DNA of 64,000 nt, from positions 231,274-295,273 of the forward strand of contig NZ_WSRW01000003.1 in the NCBI RefSeq assembly GCF_009770985.1. The letters are read 5' to 3'. Shown one piece after another: positions 52,289-60,161 of the stretch. This DNA comes from Mucilaginibacter lacusdianchii. Its GTDB lineage: Bacteria; Bacteroidota; Bacteroidia; Sphingobacteriales; Sphingobacteriaceae. A program made the position numbers and the translations under genes. Each line of letters begins with the position of its first letter. Within the stretch, counting starts at the first letter, position 1. A model generated the notes under the pieces. The model was not told where the DNA came from. It did no database searches and saw only the letters and a program-made list of their open reading frames with translations.

Positions 52289-53746
52289 ATGAAATATCGC
52301 TATCACAAAATAACGCTTTTATCCCTGTTGCTGTTGATTGCCACAACTGCTTGTAAAAAAAGCTTTTTAGAAGTAATTCCAAAAGGCAGGCTTGTTGCAC
52401 AAACAGCTTCAGAATACAGCTTACTTTTAAGTAACCTTGACTTGCTAAATATGGGTGCCGCTAATGTTCAGGTTCCCATGGGGGATGAGGTAGCTGCAAT
52501 TGAACCTTATTTTACCACAGGCGTGTCGGCATCATTAAAATCGCAAAGAAGCTTTCGATGGGATGCTACCATTTACGAACCAAATGAAGATGCAGGTGAA
52601 ACATTGGTGCCGCTCAGAAACATCTACCTGTACAATAAAGTAATTACCGAAGTGCCAAATGCTACCGATGGTTCGGCTCAGCTCAAGCTTCAAATAGAAT
52701 CTGAAGCGAGGGCAGGCCGTGCATGGGCTTATTTTCTGCTCATTAATTATTACGGAAAACCTTACAATGCAGCTACCGCTGCTACAGATCCGGGTTTTCC
52801 AATAGTAGAAGTGGCCGATGTTACCACTACAAAGTTTGAAAGAGCTACTGTGCAACAGGTTTATAATTTTATTATTAATGACCTCACTACAGCCATCCCT
52901 AACCTTAACAACCAGGTAGTTAACCGTACGCGCATGTCTAAAGCAGCAGCCGAAGCTATATTAGGTAAAGTGTATACGTTCATGGGGCGGTATAATGATG
53001 CACTGCCTATGCTTAATGCCGCTATCGCTGATTTAGCAAACCAGGCAACGCCCGTAAAAATATATGATTACAACGTTGAATTTGCTACCGGAGGTGTGTT
53101 CTTACCCATAAATGCCACTTCGGGTCCGGCTTCAATTTTGCTCCCTAATAATGCTGAAAGCCTGTATTCAAAACAGTTTGCAAACGGCTTTACCAGCTCG
53201 TATAATGAAATTGTAATTACACCGCAAACGGCTGCTTTATTTGGGCCTACAGATCAACGTTTAAAATTCTATTCAAACTCTACCTATAGTACAAAGCTTC
53301 CATTTCCGGTAGCGGGTGTTTTGCGTAAACAGAAAGGTTCGCAAACACTATTTGGTGTACAACTGCCCGATCTTTACTTACTAAGGGCTGAATGCAGGTG
53401 CCGTACCAATGATTTAACGGGTGCCAAGGCTGATGTGGAAGCATTAAGAACAAAGCGTATGCCCGCAACCGATGCTACTGTGCCTTCAGCTATTGAAAAT
53501 CAGCAATTGGCATTACTCAATTTTATTTTGGATGAGCGTATTCGTGAATATGCGGTTGAAGGTTATCGTTGGTTTGATATGAGAAGACTCTCTGTTGATC
53601 CTCTTTTCGCTTCTAAAACTTACACTCATACCTTGTATTCAGCAACAGGCGCTGCCACTACTTTCCAATTGAAGCCCGAACGGTTTACCCTAAAGCTTCC
53701 CCAAAAAATAATCGATCAAAATCCTAACATCGAGAATAATCCGTAA
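52289..53746 (+). CDS. SusD/RagB-family surface lipoprotein
   Basis: The 485-residue protein has a lipoprotein signal (LLLIATTACKKSFLEVIPKG with the lipobox Cys) and the SusD TPR-like fold: ARAGRAWAYFLLINYYGKPY, AAAEAILGKVYTFMGRYNDAL, LYLLRAECRCRTNDLTGAK and the C-terminal ERIREYAVEGYRWFDMRRL. SusD proteins cap SusC and bind the substrate at the cell surface. Its product works with the SusC encoded immediately upstream. With redox and peptidase genes behind, the ligand may be a peptide rather than a glycan. Confidence 0.93.
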   Translation: MKYRYHKITLLSLLLLIATTACKKSFLEVIPKGRLVAQTASEYSLLLSNLDLLNMGAANVQVPMGDEVAAIEPYFTTGVSASLKSQRSFRWDATIYEPNEDAGETLVPLRNIYLYNKVITEVPNATDGSAQLKLQIESEARAGRAWAYFLLINYYGKPYNAATAATDPGFPIVEVADVTTTKFERATVQQVYNFIINDLTTAIPNLNNQVVNRTRMSKAAAEAILGKVYTFMGRYNDALPMLNAAIADLANQATPVKIYDYNVEFATGGVFLPINATSGPASILLPNNAESLYSKQFANGFTSSYNEIVITPQTAALFGPTDQRLKFYSNSTYSTKLPFPVAGVLRKQKGSQTLFGVQLPDLYLLRAECRCRTNDLTGAKADVEALRTKRMPATDATVPSAIENQQLALLNFILDERIREYAVEGYRWFDMRRLSVDPLFASKTYTHTLYSATGAATTFQLKPERFTLKLPQKIIDQNPNIENNP

Positions 53747-53751
53747 TTGTT

Positions 53752-54885
53752 ATGACTTTAAAAAAAATAATTTCACTTATTACTGCCTTAGTTCCTATGG
53801 CAGTAATGGCACAAGGCAGTTACACGCTAACCGGTAAAATACCAGGATTAACTGTGACGGCCAAGGCCTACCTGGTTACTTTACAAAATGGTGCCTGGAA
53901 AGAGAAAGATTCGGTAGCTATCATCAATGGCAAGTTTCAAATTAAAGGAAGTGTCGCTGAGCCTCAGCAAGCTATTTTAGCTGTAAGGCGCAATGGCGTG
54001 CCCGAGGTACCGGCACGCCCCGATAATTTAGGCTTCTTCCTTGAAAATTCGAATATTGTATTCACAACTACCGATTCCATCACCAAATCGAAGGTTTCGG
54101 GCTCTGTTGCCGATCGTGAAAACAGGGACCTTGAAGCTGTTATAAGACCCATAACCAAAAATATCATGCGGTTAAATAACAAATTTTCAAAAAGCAACAA
54201 AGCTTCGGCAAACTACACTGCTGAGGAGCGTAAAATAGCGTCGGACAGCGTGGCAGCATGGGTAGCCGAGATAAAGAACATTCGATTAAAGTTTGTAGAA
54301 TCGCACCTGAACTCTTATGTGGGTTTATACACTTACAACTACGCTATATTAGGAAGCAAATTTGATCCCGCAGCGATGGAACCCTTGTTCAAGAAGTTTT
54401 CTGCAACGCTTAAAGCATCGGCATTGGGCAAAATTACTGCCGAGCGGATAGCTATTGCCAAAAGAGGGCAGGCGGGCATCAAGGTAACCGACTTTACGCA
54501 GAATGATGTAAATGGTAAACCATTCACACTTTCATCTTTGCGCGGTAAATATGTGCTGGTAGATTTTTGGGCCAGCTGGTGTGCGCCCTGCCGTGCAGAA
54601 AATCCGAACGTACGTAAAGCTTACCAGGTACTAAAAGATAAAAACTTCGAGATAGTGAGCGTATCGCTTGATGCCGGTAAATCACAATGGGTGGATGCTA
54701 TTAATAAAGATGGCATGCCCTGGATACACGTAAGCGATTTAAAAGGATGGAAAAACGATGTGGCCGTTTTGTACGGCGTTAACTCTGTGCCTCAAAATTT
54801 CCTTGTCAACCCCGAAGGAGTGGTTGTAGCCAGAGATTTGCGGGGCGAAGATCTCACTGCCAAATTATCGTCATACATCAAATAA
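53752..54885 (+). CDS. TlpA-like thioredoxin with DUF4369 N-terminus (first copy)
   Basis: The 377-residue protein has a signal peptide (LITALVPMAVMAQG), a beta-rich DUF4369 domain (YTLTGKIPGLTVTAKAYLV) and a thioredoxin domain with LVDFWASWCAPCRAENPNV near residue 275. TlpA-type proteins reduce disulfides in the periplasm or at the surface. It starts 5 bp after susD, so it belongs to that operon. The next gene is a homologue with the same architecture, sharing the CxxC block almost residue for residue. Confidence 0.92.
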   Translation: MTLKKIISLITALVPMAVMAQGSYTLTGKIPGLTVTAKAYLVTLQNGAWKEKDSVAIINGKFQIKGSVAEPQQAILAVRRNGVPEVPARPDNLGFFLENSNIVFTTTDSITKSKVSGSVADRENRDLEAVIRPITKNIMRLNNKFSKSNKASANYTAEERKIASDSVAAWVAEIKNIRLKFVESHLNSYVGLYTYNYAILGSKFDPAAMEPLFKKFSATLKASALGKITAERIAIAKRGQAGIKVTDFTQNDVNGKPFTLSSLRGKYVLVDFWASWCAPCRAENPNVRKAYQVLKDKNFEIVSVSLDAGKSQWVDAINKDGMPWIHVSDLKGWKNDVAVLYGVNSVPQNFLVNPEGVVVARDLRGEDLTAKLSSYIK

Positions 54886-56028
54886 ATGGTCAGTTATAGT
54901 AAAAAAGCAATGAAAAATATAATATTAACAATACTTTGTATAATGCCCTTTGTGGTTAAGGCTCAGGATAAATTTGAAGTTAACGGTAAGCTTACAAATG
55001 AAGGAACCAACAAGCTTGCCATACTCAGCTACAAAAACAGCCAGGGTAAAGATAAGAGCGACACCGTAGCCGTTAAAAACGGCGCGTTTAAATTCATGGG
55101 CGAAACTGCATTTGGTAACAGGGCTTACATTATTTTAGTTCCTGCTAAAAAAGACAGCGTTAAAACACGTCGGCAAGCCGATTACAAAGACTTTTATCTT
55201 GAAAAAGGTAAATATGCAGTAACAGCTACCGATAGCATTAAGTATGCAAAAATAACCGGTGCCCAGGCACAAACAGATTATTTGGCTTACAACGAACAAA
55301 TGGGACCATTACTAACCCAGTATCAGCAACTCACAAGCCGTTATTTAAAAGCCAGGTCTGCAAAGGATACAGCCGAAATGAAAAGGATACAAACAGAAGG
55401 CAGACCACTGGGGGTAAAAATGAACAGTACATTGGATGCTTTTATTCTTAGCCATCCCGATTCGTATGTAACGCTAGATCTTGTAGCTACAGAAAAAGCT
55501 GCAGTAATTGATCCTAAAATTTTTGACTCCTACTACAAACCACTAAGTAAAAGAGTGATGGCCAGTTTTACTGGAAAAAGGCTAACGGCGAAGTATGAAA
55601 AAGCCAAGCAGCTGTCCATTGGTAGAACCTTAGACTTTACTCAACCCGACAATAAAGGCAATGAATTCAAATTATCATCGCTAAGGGGAAAATATGTGTT
55701 AGTGGATTTTTGGGCCAGTTGGTGCGCGCCGTGCCGCGCAGAAAACCCTAATTTGTTAAAAGCTTACAAAGAGCTGAAAGACAAGAAATTTGAGATTGTG
55801 GGTATTTCCTTGGATGAAACCAAGGCCGCGTGGTTAAAAGCCGTTGATGCAGATGGTATGCCGTGGATACAAGTTAGTGATTTAAAAGGATTCAAGAATG
55901 ACGTGGCCATTCAATTTGGCATTACAGCCATACCGCAAAATGTGCTGATTAATCCTGATGGCGTTATCATTGCAAAGGATATACGAGGGGAAGATGTTAA
56001 CACAAAAATTTCCGCATTTATTAAATAA
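54886..56028 (+). CDS. TlpA-like thioredoxin with DUF4369 N-terminus (second copy)
   Basis: The first ATG abuts the previous stop, but the ATG at 54910 (MKNIILTILCIMPFVVKAQ) gives a better signal peptide. The product has a DUF4369 domain (FEVNGKLTNEGTNKLAIL) and a thioredoxin domain with the same FWASWCAPCRAENPN block as its neighbour. The two look like a tandem duplication that has diverged in the N-terminal half. Keeping two reductases beside one SusC/SusD pair suggests a disulfide-rich substrate or partner. Confidence 0.92.
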   Translation: MVSYSKKAMKNIILTILCIMPFVVKAQDKFEVNGKLTNEGTNKLAILSYKNSQGKDKSDTVAVKNGAFKFMGETAFGNRAYIILVPAKKDSVKTRRQADYKDFYLEKGKYAVTATDSIKYAKITGAQAQTDYLAYNEQMGPLLTQYQQLTSRYLKARSAKDTAEMKRIQTEGRPLGVKMNSTLDAFILSHPDSYVTLDLVATEKAAVIDPKIFDSYYKPLSKRVMASFTGKRLTAKYEKAKQLSIGRTLDFTQPDNKGNEFKLSSLRGKYVLVDFWASWCAPCRAENPNLLKAYKELKDKKFEIVGISLDETKAAWLKAVDADGMPWIQVSDLKGFKNDVAIQFGITAIPQNVLINPDGVIIAKDIRGEDVNTKISAFIK

Positions 56029-56081
56029 AGCATAACAAGTCGGTAACTTAATAACGTTCATAGTCTTTAATAAGGTGAAAC

Positions 56082-56103
56082 GGCAGGGGCAAAGACCCCT
56101 GCC
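56082..56103. terminator. Strong GC hairpin after the TlpA operon
   Basis: GGCAGGGG and CCCCTGCC form a perfect eight-pair stem around a six-base loop, 54 bp after the second tlpA stop. It lacks a T-tract, so it may end transcription weakly or be a repeat element. Confidence 0.45.
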
Positions 56104-56152
56104 CACCTGTTACGCTGCGTAGGTTCAATAAACAGGTGCATGGCCGCCTGCA

Positions 56153-56733
56153 TGATAGCGGATAGGCAGTCTGGCTCTTGGTTCCCGACAAAACAAAGGA
56201 GCTTTGCAAGGTGGTAATGCAGGGAAGCCTGAACACATTAATTCGATAAAAGTCGTAATAGGCATCCATATTACTATTGGCAATGTGGAGAATAAAGTCA
56301 GAAATACCGGTCATTTGAAAACAGTCTATCACTTCCGGAAATTATTTGACTCTCTCTCGTTCAAAGGTGCTTAGGGTTTCACCGGTGCGGTCATTCGAAA
56401 GCAGCGGGCTGAAAGCAATAAGGCTCTGGTTTATTTTCTGATGTACAGAATAGAGACGGTGCGTTTAATAATAACCATGCTTTTTTAATCGCCTGATTCT
56501 TTCAAGAACGGTGCAATAGACTTGTTCAATTTAATTGATATTTCCTTATTAGTCAGTAAGGCATCTGTTTGCAAAAGCTTCAAAATCTTGGCTTTTGTCG
56601 GATCTAGTTCGGTAAGAGGCATGGTAGTAGGTAAGGTGCTGAAGAAATCAAGATTTTGATCAAAAAGTAGAAAACAAAACCGAATAGCTTTCTGAAAAAA
56701 TATATCCAATTCTTGAAATATCAGCTCATTCAT
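56153..56733 (-). pseudogene. Decayed Lrp/AsnC-family regulator
   Basis: The N-terminal frame (56485-56733) has the Lrp HTH (LDPTKAKILKLLQTDALLTN, KEISIKLNKSIAP) but stops early. A one-base shift at about 56502 restores LERIRRLKKHGYY, the rest of the motif. After further stops the C-terminal sensor domain reappears at 56153-56332 (VIDCFQMTGISDFILHIANS, NMDAYYDFY, LQSSFVLSGTKSQTAYPLS). Several independent lesions make it a pseudogene. It is divergent from the cysteine synthase-like gene, which it may once have controlled. Confidence 0.75.
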
Positions 56734-56782
56734 TGTAAAAAGATACTTTTTAGATGAGCGTTACTAAACTTATATAACAATA

Positions 56783-57853
56783 ATGATAAATGATGAAATA
56801 GTCAGCGCAGCTGCATCTTTAACAAAGAAGTTTAACAATCTGTGGCACTTGGTTGGTAATACTCCTATGCTCCAGTTGCGTTACACCTATCGGGGTAAGC
56901 CAGGAAAAATATACGTAAAATGTGAGAATTACAATTTAACCGGTAGTGTAAAAGACAGGATGGCTTTGTATATCATGCACAAAGCTTATGGTGCACAGGT
57001 TATTAAATCCATTGATGTAATTGTTGAGGCCACCTCTGGCAACACCGGTATTGCTTTCGCGGCCATTGGCAAGGCTCTGGGCCACGAGGTTATTATCATG
57101 ATGCCCGACTGGCTTAGCAAAGAGAGGCAGGACATCATTAAAAGCCTCGGTGCTAAAATTCATCTGGTAAGCAAATCACAGGGCGGTTTTATGGGCAGCA
57201 TACTTTTAGCAGAGCAGTTGAATAAGCATTCTGATAAGTATTTTTTGCCCCGGCAATTTGAAAATATTTATAATGCCGAGGCGCACGAAATGACAACTGG
57301 TCCAGAGATATGGGCCCAGTTGCAAAGCGAGGGTCTAACGCCCGACGCTTTTGTTGCCGGTGTAGGTACCGGCGGCACGGTAATGGGTACCGGCAAATTC
57401 CTGAGGTCAAAAAATCCAAACATCAAGATTCACCCCCTTGAGCCTGCCGAATCGCCAACACTTACCACTGGTTACAAAGTTGGTTCACACCGTATCCAAG
57501 GCATTTCGGATGAGTTTATACCAAACATCGTTAAGCTAAGCGAACTAGATGAAGTAGTACAGGCTAATGATGGTGATGCCATCATCATGGCACAAAACCT
57601 AGCTAAACAACTGGGGCTGGCAGTGGGAATTTCATCAGGTGCTAATGTAATCGGTGCTATTAAACTGGCGGAAAAACTAGGGCCGGATGCCGTGGTAGTG
57701 ACTTTACTTTGCGATAGTAACAAAAAATACCTCAGTACAGATCTGGTTAAAGAGGAGCTGGTAAAAGACGGTTACCTCTCAACCGATGTAATTTTTACAG
57801 ACTACCATCCAATCTGCAGGTTAACAGAACCTATGATTAACCAGACGCTATAA
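56783..57853 (+). CDS. PLP-dependent cysteine synthase family enzyme (CysK/CysM-like)
   Basis: The 356-residue protein has the fold-type II motifs: PLP Lys in [14 protein letters not shown] near residue 56, [19 protein letters not shown], the phosphate loop [15 protein letters not shown], and [10 protein letters not shown]. Such enzymes make cysteine from O-acetylserine or catalyse related beta-replacements. About 40 residues at the C-terminus ([18 protein letters not shown]) go beyond the minimal CysK. It sits between TlpA and DsbD genes, so sulfur metabolism and thiol redox are grouped here. The exact substrate is not determined. Confidence 0.9.
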   Translation: MINDEIVSAAASLTKKFNNLWHLVGNTPMLQLRYTYRGKPGKIYVKCENYNLTGSVKDRMALYIMHKAYGAQVIKSIDVIVEATSGNTGIAFAAIGKALGHEVIIMMPDWLSKERQDIIKSLGAKIHLVSKSQGGFMGSILLAEQLNKHSDKYFLPRQFENIYNAEAHEMTTGPEIWAQLQSEGLTPDAFVAGVGTGGTVMGTGKFLRSKNPNIKIHPLEPAESPTLTTGYKVGSHRIQGISDEFIPNIVKLSELDEVVQANDGDAIIMAQNLAKQLGLAVGISSGANVIGAIKLAEKLGPDAVVVTLLCDSNKKYLSTDLVKEELVKDGYLSTDVIFTDYHPICRLTEPMINQTL

Positions 57854-57875
57854 TTTATTGAAAATTTAATATTAC

Positions 57876-58325
57876 ATGAAAAAAATTTTAGTTGCGCTGA
57901 TGCTTTTTTTGGCTGCGGCCTCACTTAAAGCACAGATCTTAACACCTGTTAAATGGGCATATGCTGCCAAAAGAATAAGCAAAACGGAAGCTGTAGTAAT
58001 GATGCGGGCTACGGTAGATGATGGCTGGCATATCTACTCTCAGCATGTTGCCGACGGAGGGCCGGTAAAAACAACTTTTACTTTTACTGCAAGCCCCAAT
58101 TATGCGATTGCAGGAAAGACTGTTGAGCCTAAGGCCATCACAAAATACGAAAAGGCATTCGGCATGAATGTGAGCTATTTTGAGCATTCCGTTATATTTC
58201 AACAAAGGGTTAGGCTCATGAGTGCCGGTCCAGTTACGGTAAAAGGCACGTTGGAATATATGACCTGCAATGATGAAAAATGCTTACCGCCAGATAATGT
58301 AACGTTCGCTGTAGCCATTAAATAA
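57876..58325 (+). CDS. DsbD N-terminal domain-like periplasmic protein
   Basis: The 149-residue protein has a signal peptide (ILVALMLFLAAASLKAQ) and a single DsbD-alpha-like immunoglobulin fold: VDDGWHIYSQHVADGGPVKT, the central FEHSVIFQQRV and TVKGTLEYMTCNDEKCLPP, with the two conserved Cys (C-N-D-E-K-C). In the full DsbD enzyme this domain passes electrons to periplasmic partners. Here it is a separate gene 20 bp before the membrane part, as in many Bacteroidota. Confidence 0.88.
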   Translation: MKKILVALMLFLAAASLKAQILTPVKWAYAAKRISKTEAVVMMRATVDDGWHIYSQHVADGGPVKTTFTFTASPNYAIAGKTVEPKAITKYEKAFGMNVSYFEHSVIFQQRVRLMSAGPVTVKGTLEYMTCNDEKCLPPDNVTFAVAIK

Positions 58326-58345
58326 TAATCTCAAAAGTATCCGCT

Positions 58346-60037
58346 GTGCAACACTTAAAGCGCGTCTATATTTTATTTCTGTTTGTAATGATGGTACTGT
58401 TGCTACCCCTAGCCGGGTTTGCAATTGGTCAGGATACCGTCTCCACTGCCGACCTTGAGTTTACATCCGTCGAAAGCTCTGCAGCTGCTACCCAAGCCAC
58501 CGGGACAGTTACAAAAATTGGCAGTATTAAAGGGGCTAAAACACAAGCTGTAAAGCCAACACCGAAGTTGACAGCGCAGCAGGAAAACAAGCAAACACTT
58601 GGCGCCATATTTATAGCCGGCTTTTTAGGCGGATTGGCTGCGTTGCTCATGCCCTGTATTTTTCCGATGTTGCCTTTAACGGTAAGCTACTTTACTAAAA
58701 AGTCGCATTCACGAGCGAAGGCTATCCGTACTGCATTTTTTTATGGCATTAGTATCATTAGTATTTATGTGGTACTTGGACTGGTGATTACCATCGTCTT
58801 TGGTGCCGATGCACTCAATAGCCTATCAACTAATGGTATATTTAACTTCGTATTCTTTTTGTTGCTGGTAGCTTTCGCCGCGTCATTTCTGGGAGCTTTT
58901 GAGCTTACCTTACCAAGTGCATGGGTAAACCGCATGGATGAAAAATCTGATAAGGGGGGCGTTGCAGGAATCTTTTTTATGGCTGCCACACTCTCACTGG
59001 TATCGTTCAGCTGTACCGGGCCCATTGTTGGTACCTTGCTGGTACAGGCTGCGGTAAGTGGCGCATTATTGGGACCAGCTATTGGCATGCTAGGCTTTTC
59101 TCTGGCATTAGCTATTCCATTCGCATTATTTGCCATGTTTCCCAGCTGGCTTAGTGCCTTACCCAAATCAGGCGGCTGGTTAAACAGCGTCAAAGTTATA
59201 CTAGGTTTTCTGGAGCTGGCTCTGGCACTTAAATTTCTATCCAACGTGGATCTGGCCTATCGCTGGCATTGGTTTGACCGGGAAGTGTTTCTATCACTAT
59301 GGATCGTCATCTTTGCGCTAATGGGGCTATACCTGCTAGGCAAACTCCGGTTTAGCCATGATAGTGAGTTGCATTACGTCAGTGTTCCCCGTTTGTTCCT
59401 CGCCATTGTCGTACTTTCATTTACCAGCTATATGGTGCCCGGACTTTGGGGTGCGCCTCTCAAGAGCATCAGTGCATTTTTGCCACCGCAGTCTACCCAA
59501 GATTTTGATCTGTATACTGCCAGCCTAGATGGTAACGGCACTAATGCCGCTGTTTTGACCGATGCTAGGCCACGCAAGTATGCCGAGCTATTTGAAAAGC
59601 CTGCAGGGCTGAATCCGTTTTTCGACTATGCCGAAGGCATGGCTTATGCTAAAAAGGTAGGAAAACCTGTTATGATTGACTTTACAGGCCACGCCTGCGT
59701 AAACTGCCGCAAGATGGAAGCTAATGTTTGGACAGATAGGACGGTGTTGCCGGTAATTCGTAATCAATATGTATTAATCCAGCTTTATGTAGATGATAAG
59801 GAGTTATTACCAGCAGGGGAACAGTATACCAGTAAATTCAGCGGACGAAAGATCACAACGATTGGTGCCTTAAACAGTGACCTGCAAGCTTCACGCTTTA
59901 ACAGTAACTCTCAACCTTTCTATGTATTGTTTGATCCTAACACGGAGCAGGCACTTGTACAACCGCAAGGCGCCGACTTTGAGGTGTCTCGTTACCTCTT
60001 ATACCTGCAAAGTGGATTAAGCGCTTTTAAACCCTGA
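58346..60037 (+). CDS. dsbD: Thiol:disulfide interchange protein DsbD, membrane and thioredoxin domains
   Basis: This begins with GTG. The 563-residue protein has a signal-like start, a long periplasmic linker, then a CcdA/DsbD transmembrane core of eight helices with the redox Cys in LMPCIFPMLPLT and SFSCTGPIVGT. A C-terminal thioredoxin domain has FTGHACVNCRKME (CVNC) near residue 450. DsbD carries electrons from cytoplasmic thioredoxin across the inner membrane to periplasmic reductases, here plausibly the two TlpA proteins. The alpha domain is encoded by the preceding gene. Confidence 0.92.
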   Translation: MQHLKRVYILFLFVMMVLLLPLAGFAIGQDTVSTADLEFTSVESSAAATQATGTVTKIGSIKGAKTQAVKPTPKLTAQQENKQTLGAIFIAGFLGGLAALLMPCIFPMLPLTVSYFTKKSHSRAKAIRTAFFYGISIISIYVVLGLVITIVFGADALNSLSTNGIFNFVFFLLLVAFAASFLGAFELTLPSAWVNRMDEKSDKGGVAGIFFMAATLSLVSFSCTGPIVGTLLVQAAVSGALLGPAIGMLGFSLALAIPFALFAMFPSWLSALPKSGGWLNSVKVILGFLELALALKFLSNVDLAYRWHWFDREVFLSLWIVIFALMGLYLLGKLRFSHDSELHYVSVPRLFLAIVVLSFTSYMVPGLWGAPLKSISAFLPPQSTQDFDLYTASLDGNGTNAAVLTDARPRKYAELFEKPAGLNPFFDYAEGMAYAKKVGKPVMIDFTGHACVNCRKMEANVWTDRTVLPVIRNQYVLIQLYVDDKELLPAGEQYTSKFSGRKITTIGALNSDLQASRFNSNSQPFYVLFDPNTEQALVQPQGADFEVSRYLLYLQSGLSAFKP

Positions 60038-60085
60038 TCTTCATTTGTTCTTTTTATAGTTCAGTTAATTAAATGGTTTTTTTTC

Positions 60086-60120
60086 AGCGAAGCGTTCCCT
60101 GGAGAGGGTGCTTCGCTTTA
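60086..60120 (+). terminator. Hairpin after dsbD
   Basis: AGCGAAGC and GCTTCGCT pair around a 16-base loop and are followed by TTATTA, just before the M16 peptidase gene. A weak terminator or attenuator is likely. Confidence 0.4.
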
Positions 60121-60161
60121 TTATCCAACATCACATTAAGTTTCAATATTACTTTAACAAA

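Noticed and set aside
58765..59244. 159-residue minus-strand frame inside dsbD
   Set aside because: It mirrors the transmembrane coding region; the composition is that expected of an antisense frame.
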